From NCBI RefSeq assembly GCF_018070025.1, contig NZ_JAGPYQ010000001.1, forward strand, positions 4,278,001 to 4,342,000: 64,000 nucleotides of DNA. The letters run 5' to 3'. The first letter of the stretch is position 1; the number at the start of each line of letters is the position of its first letter. The notes beneath the pieces were generated by a model. The model was not told the origin of the DNA. It did no database searches and saw only the letters and a program-made list of their open reading frames with translations. The translations under genes and the position numbers were made by a program. This document shows positions 23,651 to 31,872 of the stretch, one piece after another. The DNA comes from Streptomyces liliiviolaceus (lineage in GTDB: Bacteria; Actinomycetota; Actinomycetes; Streptomycetales; Streptomycetaceae).

Positions 23651-26247
23651 CGGACCGTGCCATCGAACCGCTGAGCGGTGAAGTACTCGGCCTGGTCACC
23701 AGCCTGGCCAAGACTGCCGACTGGCTCTACGACCACTGGTACCTGCCCGCACTCGCCCTCTGCGTGTGCTGGGGCGGGGGCGAGATGCTGGTGCGTCATC
23801 TCGCCGCCCGGGCCTCGGCCCAGCGGATGGCCCTGGAACTGCGCTCCAGCCGCCACTTCGACCCAGGTCTGGAGGAGATCTTCCGCCGCGGCGTGCAGCT
23901 CGCCCGGGCGTCCACCTCCGTGCCCTGGTCGGCGCCCCGCCGGACGAAGACCGTCCAGATCCGGCTGCGCGCCGACGGCTCCCACCCGCTGCGCTACCGC
24001 ATCGAGGGCCCGGCCGGCGGTGAACGGCTGCTGTCCATCACCCCGTTCGGGCCGGACGTCACCGTCCACCGCGCCCGGCCCATCACCGACAAGCCGCGTG
24101 AGCATGTGGTGCGGGCGGAGTTCATCCTCCGCGGCAAGACCACCGCTCCGCTGCGCGACGTCCCCCTGGCCCCTGATCCGCTCCAGCCGCTCGTCGACGC
24201 CGTGGCCGACCTGCGTGCCGAACTCGGCGACCTCGCCGAACTCCGGCTCGACATCCAGCGCGCCCCGAAACTGGTACTGCGGGCGCGCCGCCTGCAGCTG
24301 ATGGGCGCCGCGCGCCGCACCGAACGCCGGGAGGCCCAGCGGGCCGCACGCTGGCTGCGCCAGGACGCCAGCGGCGTCGAAGACTCGATGGGCTGGCACC
24401 TGCAGCAGCTCCTCAGTGGCACGCCCGGCGCGCGGTCCGGACGACGGCTGGTGATGCCTCCGGTGCCCCGCCGGGTGGAACCGGCCGAAGCCCTGGGTAA
24501 ACTCGCCGAGAACGACCACCTGGTCCGCGTCCAGCTCCTCGTCATGTGCGCCTCAAACATCGCCGGCCGCGCCCAGGCCCGGCTCGCCCAACTCCAGGCC
24601 GCTCTCGACGTGTTCGGCGGCCGCTCCCGGTGGGCCATGCGCGGATGGCGGATCGGACCGTGGCGGATCGGCGCGGACCACTGGCCCACCCGGCGCGGTT
24701 TCGAACGCCGCTGGGATCTGGGGCACTGCCAGCCGCCCCGCGCGAACTGGGTCAGGCTGGAAGAGATCACCGGTCTGCTCAAGCCCCCGACCGTGCACTG
24801 CCGTATGCCCATGTTCGCCGGGGACCTGCCCGCCTTCACGTTCGGGGATCCCGCGCTGCTGCTGCAGGGCCTCTACCGCGGCCCGGACGGCAGACCACGG
24901 CTGGTCGCCACCTACGCCGAGGAAACCCTCTTCGAGGTCGCCGTCGGCAAAGCGGGCGGCGGCAAAACCGAACGCGCCCTCGCGCAGGCGATCGGCTGGG
25001 CACACGCCGGCGGAGGACTGGTCTTCGTCGACCCGCACCGCGACTCCTGGCCCCGGGCCGCCCCGTTCCTGGCCCACGAGGATCTGATGGAACGGATCGC
25101 ACTGTTCGACCTCAACGCCCTTGGCCCCCACCCGCGGTTGAGTTCGTGGAATCCGCTCGGCATGCACCACGGGCAGAGAGCGCACGAGGTCGTCGAAGCC
25201 GTCGCCGACGCCTACGCCTCCGTACTGGCCTGGGACGACGCCACAGCCCCCCGCGCACTCACCATCCTCACCGCCGCACTCACCGTCCTCGTCACTGTCA
25301 ACGAGGCGGCCTGCCGGGCCGGCCGGCCCGAGGACCAGGCCACGCTCTTCCATGTCCGGGCCCTGCTCACCTCCGCCGCCTTCCGCCACGCTGCGCTCGC
25401 CGCGGTGGCAGAGCAGTTGGATGCGGAGACGCGGTCCTGGTGGCAGGCGGTGTTCCCGACCCTGCCGCCCGACGCGTTCGCCGTGGTCCTCAACCCGATC
25501 GCCCGCCTCGCCGCCAACCCCGTCACCCGGGCCTTCCTCGGCCAGCCCACCGGCGCCTACAACATCCGCACAGCCATGGACACCCGAAAGATCGTGTGGC
25601 TGTGCCCCGGCGGCAACGGGCCCACCGACCGGCTCGTGACCGCACTCCTCGCCCGCGACCTGCTCCGCGCCGCACGCTCACGACGCGACACCCCACAAGA
25701 GCGGCGAGTACCGTTCCGCCCCTACTTCGACGAACTGATCACACTGACCGGCGCGGCCCCGGAGACCATCGCCGCGATGTTCGAGGACTTCCGCAAGTAC
25801 CGGTGCCACGTCCACGGCATGACGCAGTTGCTGGCCCGCCTGCCCACACCGGTCCGGCTGTCGCTGGTGCAGAACGCGTCCACGCTGGCTACCACCGCCG
25901 GCTCGATGTCCGCGATCGCACCCGTCACCGCCGAATGGGGCGATGACCCCAGCCCTCACCGGATCGCCACCATGGAGCGCTTCGAGCACTACGTGTCCAT
26001 GAGCGTCCACGGACATCGCATCGGCCCCGTCCAACTGAGCGGGCCCCATCTCGACGACGTCTTCGCCGACTACGCCCGCCCGCAGGACGTCCCCGCACTG
26101 GAACAAGCCGCCCGCGCACGCGCCGGGGCCCTCCCCCTCAATGAGCTCACCGCCAGCGCCACCGCTCAGCTCGACCGCGTCACCACCCTCCTCACCGACC
26201 TCACCCCCACCGGAACCGGCCCCTCGGCGACGAAACAATACGAATAA
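23626..26247 (+). CDS. VirD4/TraG-like type IV coupling ATPase
   Basis: The product has 873 residues from GTG 23626, with GAAGGGA eight bases upstream and a 25-bp overlap with the previous frame. One N-terminal hydrophobic segment (YLPALALCVCWGGGEML) anchors it. Walker A GKAGGGKT lies near 442-449, GLVFVDPHRDSW near 470 resembles the conserved post-Walker strand of VirD4/HerA-FtsK ATPases, and the block PYFDELITLTGAAPETI near 700 holds the Walker B acid. A coupling protein delivers the DNA-relaxase complex to the channel. This is the last gene of the operon. No relaxase gene is in the window, so the substrate handler must be elsewhere or lost. Confidence 0.82.
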   Translation: MDSAAPNLTDRAIEPLSGEVLGLVTSLAKTADWLYDHWYLPALALCVCWGGGEMLVRHLAARASAQRMALELRSSRHFDPGLEEIFRRGVQLARASTSVPWSAPRRTKTVQIRLRADGSHPLRYRIEGPAGGERLLSITPFGPDVTVHRARPITDKPREHVVRAEFILRGKTTAPLRDVPLAPDPLQPLVDAVADLRAELGDLAELRLDIQRAPKLVLRARRLQLMGAARRTERREAQRAARWLRQDASGVEDSMGWHLQQLLSGTPGARSGRRLVMPPVPRRVEPAEALGKLAENDHLVRVQLLVMCASNIAGRAQARLAQLQAALDVFGGRSRWAMRGWRIGPWRIGADHWPTRRGFERRWDLGHCQPPRANWVRLEEITGLLKPPTVHCRMPMFAGDLPAFTFGDPALLLQGLYRGPDGRPRLVATYAEETLFEVAVGKAGGGKTERALAQAIGWAHAGGGLVFVDPHRDSWPRAAPFLAHEDLMERIALFDLNALGPHPRLSSWNPLGMHHGQRAHEVVEAVADAYASVLAWDDATAPRALTILTAALTVLVTVNEAACRAGRPEDQATLFHVRALLTSAAFRHAALAAVAEQLDAETRSWWQAVFPTLPPDAFAVVLNPIARLAANPVTRAFLGQPTGAYNIRTAMDTRKIVWLCPGGNGPTDRLVTALLARDLLRAARSRRDTPQERRVPFRPYFDELITLTGAAPETIAAMFEDFRKYRCHVHGMTQLLARLPTPVRLSLVQNASTLATTAGSMSAIAPVTAEWGDDPSPHRIATMERFEHYVSMSVHGHRIGPVQLSGPHLDDVFADYARPQDVPALEQAARARAGALPLNELTASATAQLDRVTTLLTDLTPTGTGPSATKQYE

Positions 26248-26617
26248 CAACCCAAAAACTCACACGCTATGCCTAATATTCCCAAACCCCTCGAATGTGA
26301 CATTCAACCCGCCCCATGCACACGGACACCAGACAGGGCGTATCCCCGAGGCGTCACTACTCTCGCCGTACCACGATGCCTAGGAGAGACATCCGCCGTC
26401 GTCCAGACAGACCTGGAATTGCCGGCGGGCTTACAGTCCCTCACGAAATGGTGCGCCGCGGCTTGCGCTGTTCCAGGTGAGAGAAGAGTGCTCGGCCCTG
26501 CTGCCTGGGCCACGCGGCGGTCTGGAGACGCTGTTACCGCCGGTGTCGGATTCTCCTTCGCCGCGAAGTTCATTAAGTACCTGTACGGATAGAAGCCGTC
26601 CGCACAGGTAGCGAACG
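26248..26617. other. Intergenic region of lower GC after the T4SS operon
   Basis: The first 120 bases (AATAACAACCC onward) are markedly A/C-rich and lower in GC than the operon. Short frames in this stretch show no family resemblance. No clear hairpin terminator is visible. The right end should hold the promoter for the lipoprotein-like gene at 26618. Confidence 0.45.
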
Positions 26618-27436
26618 ATGGACGCCATGACCACCACCCTCTGGATCGTGATCCTTCTCCTGGCCGCGCTCCTGGTTTCTGCCACTTCGACATGGACCGG
26701 GTCTCGGGTTCCACGGCACCGGCACAGGTCCCGGCTACGCCGCGTGATCTGCTTACCTCTCACAATCATCGTGGTGCTCGTCCTCGCAGCGTGCGGGCGC
26801 GCGACCAGTGCAAAGACCGTACACAGACTGGCTGGCAGCCCAGAAGCAGTGAAGGCACGCCAGGAGGCCGAGTTGGCGACCCGAAATACCATCGCCGTCT
26901 GGGACAGTGATACGCCGCTCACGCTAGGGCTCGTTGTTCTGGAGGATGTGTGCGTCGGCGGGAAAGCGAAAGAGTGGTTCTTTCACACAGGTGACGACCA
27001 GTACAAGATCCGCTGCATAATGTCCGTCACGGCCTACTTCGGTGCAGACCCCCAAAGCATGGCGGACACCATAGACGGAATCCTTACCGCAGGAGACCGC
27101 ACAGGACCCCCCATCCCTTTCAACCACGACTTCCAGTACGCGCGCACAGTCGTCGAGTACTACCGCGGCAAAACAGGCGACCCTCAAGGGCCAGGTACCG
27201 GCGAACCGACCGGGCTGTTCAGTGCAGGCACCATCGAGGTCAGCTGGGACCAGATACGCGGCGGGCAAACGTCTCAGCTCATCGAGGAACCAAGGCCGTG
27301 CCCCCCTCATGATCCGCCGGAACGACGGTGCCTCAACGAGCCGACTTCTACCAGCGTGTCCGAGCTGCGCCGCACGTACGGGATGGTCTTCAGAATCACC
27401 CTCCCCGTCAAGGAATACTTCACTCTCCGGAAGTAG
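26618..27436 (+). CDS. Hypothetical membrane-anchored or lipoprotein-like protein with a TTA codon
   Basis: The product has 272 residues from ATG 26618 (a second ATG lies nine bases on). Two hydrophobic stretches lie near 8-22 and 44-60; the second ends VLVLAACGR, which looks like a lipobox, so the true start may lie nearer and residues 1-37 may be extra. The mature part has several Cys (DVCVGG, YKIRCIM, CPPH, RRCLNE) and ends in a beta-rich segment. No family is recognised. Codon 46 is TTA, so translation may depend on the bldA tRNA. GC content is lower than in the neighbours, which suggests recent acquisition. Confidence 0.55.
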   Translation: MDAMTTTLWIVILLLAALLVSATSTWTGSRVPRHRHRSRLRRVICLPLTIIVVLVLAACGRATSAKTVHRLAGSPEAVKARQEAELATRNTIAVWDSDTPLTLGLVVLEDVCVGGKAKEWFFHTGDDQYKIRCIMSVTAYFGADPQSMADTIDGILTAGDRTGPPIPFNHDFQYARTVVEYYRGKTGDPQGPGTGEPTGLFSAGTIEVSWDQIRGGQTSQLIEEPRPCPPHDPPERRCLNEPTSTSVSELRRTYGMVFRITLPVKEYFTLRK

Positions 27437-27515
27437 CCAAGCCGGGGCTCACGACCCGGCAGCGGCAGCGTCTCAGGAGCAGGCCCGCCACGACAGCCGT
27501 TGAGGTACAAGGACC

Positions 27516-28083
27516 GAAGCCCTCGCAGCCACTGGGTTCGACGACGTCGTGGTGGGCAACCACTGGAACGGCGACAGGGTCCAGATCGCGTTCGGGTCGG
27601 CCCCTGGCCTGTCCACGGAGCGCGTACAGACCTTCGACCAGGACCTGCCCGGCTTCCCCGGCGTGGAGGAGAAGGGCGACGGGATCGGCTCCAGGGTCTC
27701 GATGGCAGACGTCAACGGTGAGAGCTTCGGCGACATCGCGCTCGGCATCCCGGGCGAGGACATCGGCGACATCACCGATGCCGGGTCCGTCACCCTGGCC
27801 CCCGGCAGCGCCTCCGGTGGCACGGACGCTGGCACGCAAACCTTCCACCAGGACACCGCCGGGGTACCCGGAGACGCCGAGAACGACGACCAGTTCGGCG
27901 TGAGCAGCGCGCTCCTGGACGTCAAGGGCGACGGCCATCTGGATTTCGCGGCCGGCTCCACTGCCGAGAACGGCGCGGTCTGGGTGCTGAACGGCACGGC
28001 GACCGGCCTCACGGTCACGTCGTCCCTCGCGTTCGGCGCCGGCGACCTCTCGGCGCCCGCCACGGGCGCCCGCTTCGGCGCAG
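27516..28083 (+). pseudogene. Remnant of an FG-GAP (integrin-like) repeat protein
   Basis: The frame has no start codon of its own (the first GTG is inside a repeat) and reads GFDDVVVGNHWNGD, DVNGESFGDIALGIPGEDIG and DVKGDGHLDFAAGSTAENG. These are consecutive FG-GAP blades with calcium-binding DxNxDxxxD-like loops. The N-terminal signal peptide and first blades are missing, and the sequence leaves the family after about 28083, running into unrelated DNA. It is a 5'- and 3'-truncated copy of a secreted beta-propeller gene. A strong hairpin follows 28 bases later, which may have been its terminator. Confidence 0.7.
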
Positions 28084-28110
28084 AGCGAGCCGATCGGGCA
28101 GCGGGGGGCC

Positions 28111-28137
28111 GGTGGGGCGGCCTGGCGCCGCCCCACC
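28111..28137. terminator. Hairpin terminator, 11-bp perfect stem
   Basis: GGTGGGGCGGC pairs exactly with GCCGCCCCACC around the five-base loop CTGGC. There is no T-run, as is usual in streptomycetes. It lies after the FG-GAP remnant and could have served either that gene or a converging one. Confidence 0.7.
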
Positions 28138-28722
28138 GTCGAGTCCGGCTGGGGCGCGCCGGCTTCGGCCGAGGTGCACGGGCCGCCTCACCGCCTCGGT
28201 ACAGGTGTGTCGGCACGAACATCCGCAGCACCGCAGGCAGCACGACCACCGAAGGGCCGGGCGTGGCAGGGAACTTGGCGAGGACGGGCGCCTGTCGCCG
28301 AGGCTCGACCGCTGAACCATCAGGCTGATGCCCATGGTCTGAGGTCCGAAGCGCTGGACGGACTCGGGCAGGTCCAGTGCGAGGGAGCGCGGCGTTCGCT
28401 GGGCGTTCAGCCGGGAGGGGGCGGCGTGCTCAATCTGTGGTCCTCACGCTGAGCTACCCACTCATTTGTGGCCTGCGCCACACCTTTCGAGGCGACCAGG
28501 AGTGTCTATATCGGCTTGCCGATTTACCATCTCACAGACGCCCCAGTATATGTCGCTATTGGCCATTTGGTTCGCTGTCTCTGCTGGGATGCCGAGCGTG
28601 GGTTCCCTAGCCTCGAACTACACAGGCACAGCGGGCCTGTTGAACCCGTTCGATCCGACATCCTCGCCGTTTACCCGGCGGACGGATCACAGCCGGCGGC
28701 AAAGCTGCCGTAGGGGGCCATC
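28138..28722. other. Gene-poor stretch before the Tad-locus lipoprotein
   Basis: On the minus strand the two frames 28127-28250 and 28250-28420 together read ALDLPESVQRFGPQTMGISL and then SVVVLPAVLRMFVPTHLYRG, which look like the C-terminal part of one protein split by a frameshift. The family is not recognised. From 28450 to 28722 the sequence is lower in GC and probably holds the promoter of the next gene, which has a TAGGGGG ribosome site. Confidence 0.4.
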
Positions 28723-29343
28723 GTGGCACGCGAGCAACGTCATCAGCGGAGACGCCCCATTCACACGTGGCACCGTGTCCGTGTGCTGGCCCTCGCGGGC
28801 AGTTGCCTCACTGCGTGCAGTCTGTCCGGCAACAGCACGGACGGCTCGCCGTCCCAACCATCCACCTGGGCGCCGAACACCGTGCCGTCGCACTCCCCTT
28901 CACCGACCGACGCGAAAGCCGTCGAGGAGAAGGCCCTCCTGGATGCCTATCGCCACTACTGGGCCGAACAGGTCAAGGCCTACAGGACCGGCACCATCAG
29001 GGGAACTGCCCTGCCGAAGTACGCCGTGGGTGAGGCCTTGGCCCGGGTCGAAGGCGACCTGCAGACGATGAGGGACATCGGCGTCGTCGCAGCCGGGGCT
29101 CCTCGCAGCGACGTCCGCGTAACTCGGCTGAATCTGCAGGCCAGGGTTCCCTCGGCGGCCCTCACGGACTGTCTCGACATCTCTGCCTGGAAGCGGCTGT
29201 ACCGCAGCACCTGCAGGGAAGTGCCAACGCCCACTGGGCACATCGATCACTACCGGACTGACGTAACAGCGGAGAAGTGGGGGAAGCAGTGGAAGATCCT
29301 CAGCGCAACGCCGCAGCAGCAGCAGGAGTGCGCCACTGGCTGA
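28723..29343 (+). CDS. Lipoprotein at the head of the Tad locus
   Basis: The product has 206 residues from GTG 28723, after a GGGGG ribosome site. A basic start and hydrophobic core end in the lipobox LTACS (Cys near 29). The mature chain has a Ser/Pro-rich spacer (to about 62) and then a globular domain with a helix AVEEKALLDAYRHYWAEQ and a strand-rich end containing a Cys pair. This resembles the small NTF2-like lipoproteins at the start of streptomycete Tad clusters. The next gene begins inside its last codons (overlap 29289-29343), so the two are coupled. Confidence 0.65.
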   Translation: MAREQRHQRRRPIHTWHRVRVLALAGSCLTACSLSGNSTDGSPSQPSTWAPNTVPSHSPSPTDAKAVEEKALLDAYRHYWAEQVKAYRTGTIRGTALPKYAVGEALARVEGDLQTMRDIGVVAAGAPRSDVRVTRLNLQARVPSAALTDCLDISAWKRLYRSTCREVPTPTGHIDHYRTDVTAEKWGKQWKILSATPQQQQECATG

Positions 29344-30227
29344 TCAGGGCTGCTGCCCTGCTCGGGTCTGCCGGTCTGTTCGCCGTCGGGGTGCCGGCCC
29401 CTCCGGTCTTCGCCGCGCCGCCCGACGGCGGCGGTGTGTGCCGTAAGCACACGGACACCTGGGTGTCCGTGTGCGCCAACGACGCAACCCAGCACGCGGG
29501 CTCCTCCGCCGCATCCAGCCAGCCGGGCCACACGAGAGCCTCGAAGGCCGTGCCGCCGCCGTGCTCGGTGCAGAGGCTGGTGCCTCAGCCACCGACGAAC
29601 AGCGTGCTGTGGCAGGGACACCAGCCGGGCGACGGCGGCGTGTACACGCGCATCTGCCCGGTGGCCGCCTCCGGATCCCAGGCTGTCGGCGGGCTCAGCA
29701 TGGCAGCGTTCGACACCTTCTGGGCGGCCGCCGCCCCCGCGCCCGCCATGGATCCCCGTGTCCTGGCCCAGCAGGCCGTCGACAAGATGCTGCTCCAGGG
29801 ACCGGACATCGACATCAGTCCCAGACCTGGCGGCACGGGCCTCGTGGGCATGCCGGTGTGGATGGCCGTGGACGAGTCGCAGACGACCTGGGGGCCGAAC
29901 ACGGCGAGCGCTTCGGCCGGCAGGGTCACCGTGACCGCAACGGCGAAGGTGGCGAGGGTCGTGTGGGCGATGGGTGACGGCTCCTCGGTCACCTGCACAG
30001 GTCCTGGCACGGTCTACCGGACGTCGTATGGCCTGAAGGCTTCGCCGGACTGCGGACACGTCTACACCCGGCCGTCGGCCGACACATCCGGTGGCACGTA
30101 CACGGTCACTGCGACGTCGACCTGGGTCATCGACTGGCAGGGCGGCGGCGCGAGCGGCCAGCTGACCGAGATCCGCACCTCCTCGGTGACGGTGGCCATC
30201 GTCGAGTCGCAGGCCGTCAATTCGTAG
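29289..30227 (+). CDS. Secreted protein of the streptomycete Tad locus (often mis-annotated 'ATP/GTP-binding')
   Basis: The product has 312 residues. GTG 29289 has GGGGGAAG just upstream; an earlier GTG (29277) is also in frame. A signal peptide (to about 40, ending FAAPP) is followed by a Cys-containing spacer and a beta-rich domain with GGTGLVGMPVWMAVD near 180, TTWGPNTASAS and WAMGDGSSVTCTGPG. This conserved segment is found in Tad/Flp clusters of streptomycetes. Similar proteins carry the name 'ATP/GTP-binding' in databases without any nucleotide-binding motif, and none is visible here. A role outside the cell in the pilus system is likely from context. Confidence 0.65.
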   Translation: MEDPQRNAAAAAGVRHWLIRAAALLGSAGLFAVGVPAPPVFAAPPDGGGVCRKHTDTWVSVCANDATQHAGSSAASSQPGHTRASKAVPPPCSVQRLVPQPPTNSVLWQGHQPGDGGVYTRICPVAASGSQAVGGLSMAAFDTFWAAAAPAPAMDPRVLAQQAVDKMLLQGPDIDISPRPGGTGLVGMPVWMAVDESQTTWGPNTASASAGRVTVTATAKVARVVWAMGDGSSVTCTGPGTVYRTSYGLKASPDCGHVYTRPSADTSGGTYTVTATSTWVIDWQGGGASGQLTEIRTSSVTVAIVESQAVNS

Positions 30228-30256
30228 ACGTCGCACGCTATCGAAGGGCCGCAGCC

Positions 30257-30967
30257 ATGATGGACAGCACTCGGACCGCTTTCGCGCCGCGTCATGACGC
30301 ACAGCGGCCACCCGACCTGCCCGTCAGCACTGGCACGAAGAAGCGATCAGGCCGCAGGTGGTCGGTGCCCGTTCTGCTGATGCTGGTGACGCTGATCGGC
30401 GCGCTCGGTGGTGCGGTCGTCGTGGCACGAGCCGGAAACCGGGTCGATGTCCTCGCCGTCGCGCGGGATGTCCCGGTCGGCCAGCAGGTCACCGCACGGG
30501 ACGTGAAGGTCGTGTCGTTCGCGGACGATCCCGGCTTGTCTCCGATCCCCGCCACCCAGCGCGCCTCGGTCGTAGGCCAGCGCGCAGCAGTTGACCTGCA
30601 CCCCGGTGAGCTGTTCACCCGCAAGCAACTGCGGGTGCGCGGCGGGCTGGGAGACACCGATCAGGTGGTCGGCGTCGAACTCAAGCGGGGCTTCGTGCCG
30701 CGCGACGAGCTGCGGCCGGGCGACAAGGTAGCCGCCGTAGTCCTTCCCGCCCAGGGAACGGACACGGGATCTACGGGATCTGGGGTCACGGGGAGCGAAG
30801 CCCCGGACACGATCGACGCGACGGTGAAGTCGGTCGGCACCCCGGACTCGACCGGCGCCCTGGTCGTCAACCTGGCGGTGGCGCCCGCGGACGGTCCCCT
30901 GCTGGCGACGAATGCGGCGGCCAAGCAGATCGCGCTCGTACGGCAGCCCCGGCAGAGTGGAAGCTGA
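30257..30967 (+). CDS. SAF-domain membrane protein (CpaB/RcpC-like)
   Basis: The product has 236 residues from ATG 30257. A cytosolic basic start is followed by one membrane span (VPVLLMLVTLIGALGGAVVVA) and an extracytoplasmic SAF domain (about 65-140: VLAVARDVPVGQQVTARDV then HPGELFTRKQL). That is the order of CpaB/RcpC, the periplasmic part of Tad machines, which handle the pilus or wall. A Gly/Ser/Thr linker (about 160-180) and a last beta segment complete it. It ends two bases before the next start, so it is in the operon. Confidence 0.75.
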   Translation: MMDSTRTAFAPRHDAQRPPDLPVSTGTKKRSGRRWSVPVLLMLVTLIGALGGAVVVARAGNRVDVLAVARDVPVGQQVTARDVKVVSFADDPGLSPIPATQRASVVGQRAAVDLHPGELFTRKQLRVRGGLGDTDQVVGVELKRGFVPRDELRPGDKVAAVVLPAQGTDTGSTGSGVTGSEAPDTIDATVKSVGTPDSTGALVVNLAVAPADGPLLATNAAAKQIALVRQPRQSGS

Positions 30968-30969
30968 CT

Positions 30970-31872
30970 GTGACTCTGATCGTTTTGGTGTCCGCGAAGT
31001 CGGACGGCGCGACGACGTCGGCGGCGGCCCTGGCCCTGGCCAGCCGCAGGCCGGTGCTGTTCGCCGAGCTCGACATGGCCGGCGGATCCCTGCGCCACGG
31101 GCTCCTGCGCGACGTGACCCGCGGGGAACATGGCGAACGCCTGGACGGGACCATCGGCTTGCACCGCCTGCCGCAGGCCGACTGGGAACGCGCCAGCGCC
31201 GAGCAGGACTTCGCCCCGCACGTCGCGCAGCACCTGTGGCCGCTGGACGACAGCGACTACCGGACGGCGCTGCCCGGCTTGACCGATCCCCGGCAGGCCG
31301 CCTCCTTGACCTCGACCTGGCCGACTCTGCTCAACGTCCTGCAGCTGACAGACCAGCAGTTGGGCTGGGACGTCCTGGTCGACGGCGGGCGGATCGTGCT
31401 CGACGGCGGCCACCTGCACCCGGTCCTGACCCCTGCACCCGTGCTGCGGGAAGCCGATCTGGTGCTGCTGGTGGTCCGCACGACCGAGGCGTCCCAGGCG
31501 CTCGCCCATCCGATGGTGCGCGCGCTGCAGGACGACCTCGCCGCGCAGGGAACCAGCGCCCGGGCCCTGGGGCTGCTCGTACTCGGCGAGGGCTACCGGC
31601 CCGGCGATGTCACCCGGGGCCTGGAGGCGCCGGTGCTGGCGGCTCTGCCGTGGGACGAGGCGGCCGCCGCCTGGCTGCGCACCGGCGGACGGATACCGCG
31701 GGGAGTGACCCGTTCGAGACTGATGCGCGCCGCCCGGGACGCCATGGAGCCGCTGCGGGAGTACGCCGACCGGCGGCGCCTGCACCTGCAGATGCGGCAG
31801 GTGCAGGCGGCCAACCCAGCAGTGCAGCAGATCGTCCACCAGCTCGGACAGCGGGCGGTGCGACATGACTGA
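30970..31872 (+). CDS. TadZ/CpaE-like ParA-family ATPase
   Basis: The product has 300 residues from GTG 30970. The opening TLIVLVSAKSDGATTSAAALALA takes the place of the ParA/MinD deviant Walker A (KGGxGKT), with the usual glycines partly lost, and RPVLFAELDMAGGS follows as the ParA switch I region. TadZ proteins localise the Tad machine to a pole and some have weak or no ATPase activity, so the altered P-loop is compatible with the family. It overlaps the next gene by eight bases. The assignment rests on motif order and position between SAF and TadA. Confidence 0.7.
   Translation: MTLIVLVSAKSDGATTSAAALALASRRPVLFAELDMAGGSLRHGLLRDVTRGEHGERLDGTIGLHRLPQADWERASAEQDFAPHVAQHLWPLDDSDYRTALPGLTDPRQAASLTSTWPTLLNVLQLTDQQLGWDVLVDGGRIVLDGGHLHPVLTPAPVLREADLVLLVVRTTEASQALAHPMVRALQDDLAAQGTSARALGLLVLGEGYRPGDVTRGLEAPVLAALPWDEAAAAWLRTGGRIPRGVTRSRLMRAARDAMEPLREYADRRRLHLQMRQVQAANPAVQQIVHQLGQRAVRHD

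Noticed and set aside
26269..26592. 107-residue plus-strand frame in the intergenic region after the VirD4-like gene
   Set aside because: No ribosome site, no family, AT-richer than a real gene here; treated as non-coding.
28466..29071. 201-residue plus-strand frame overlapping the Tad lipoprotein
   Set aside because: Out of frame with a clear lipobox gene and Arg/Pro-rich; a shadow.
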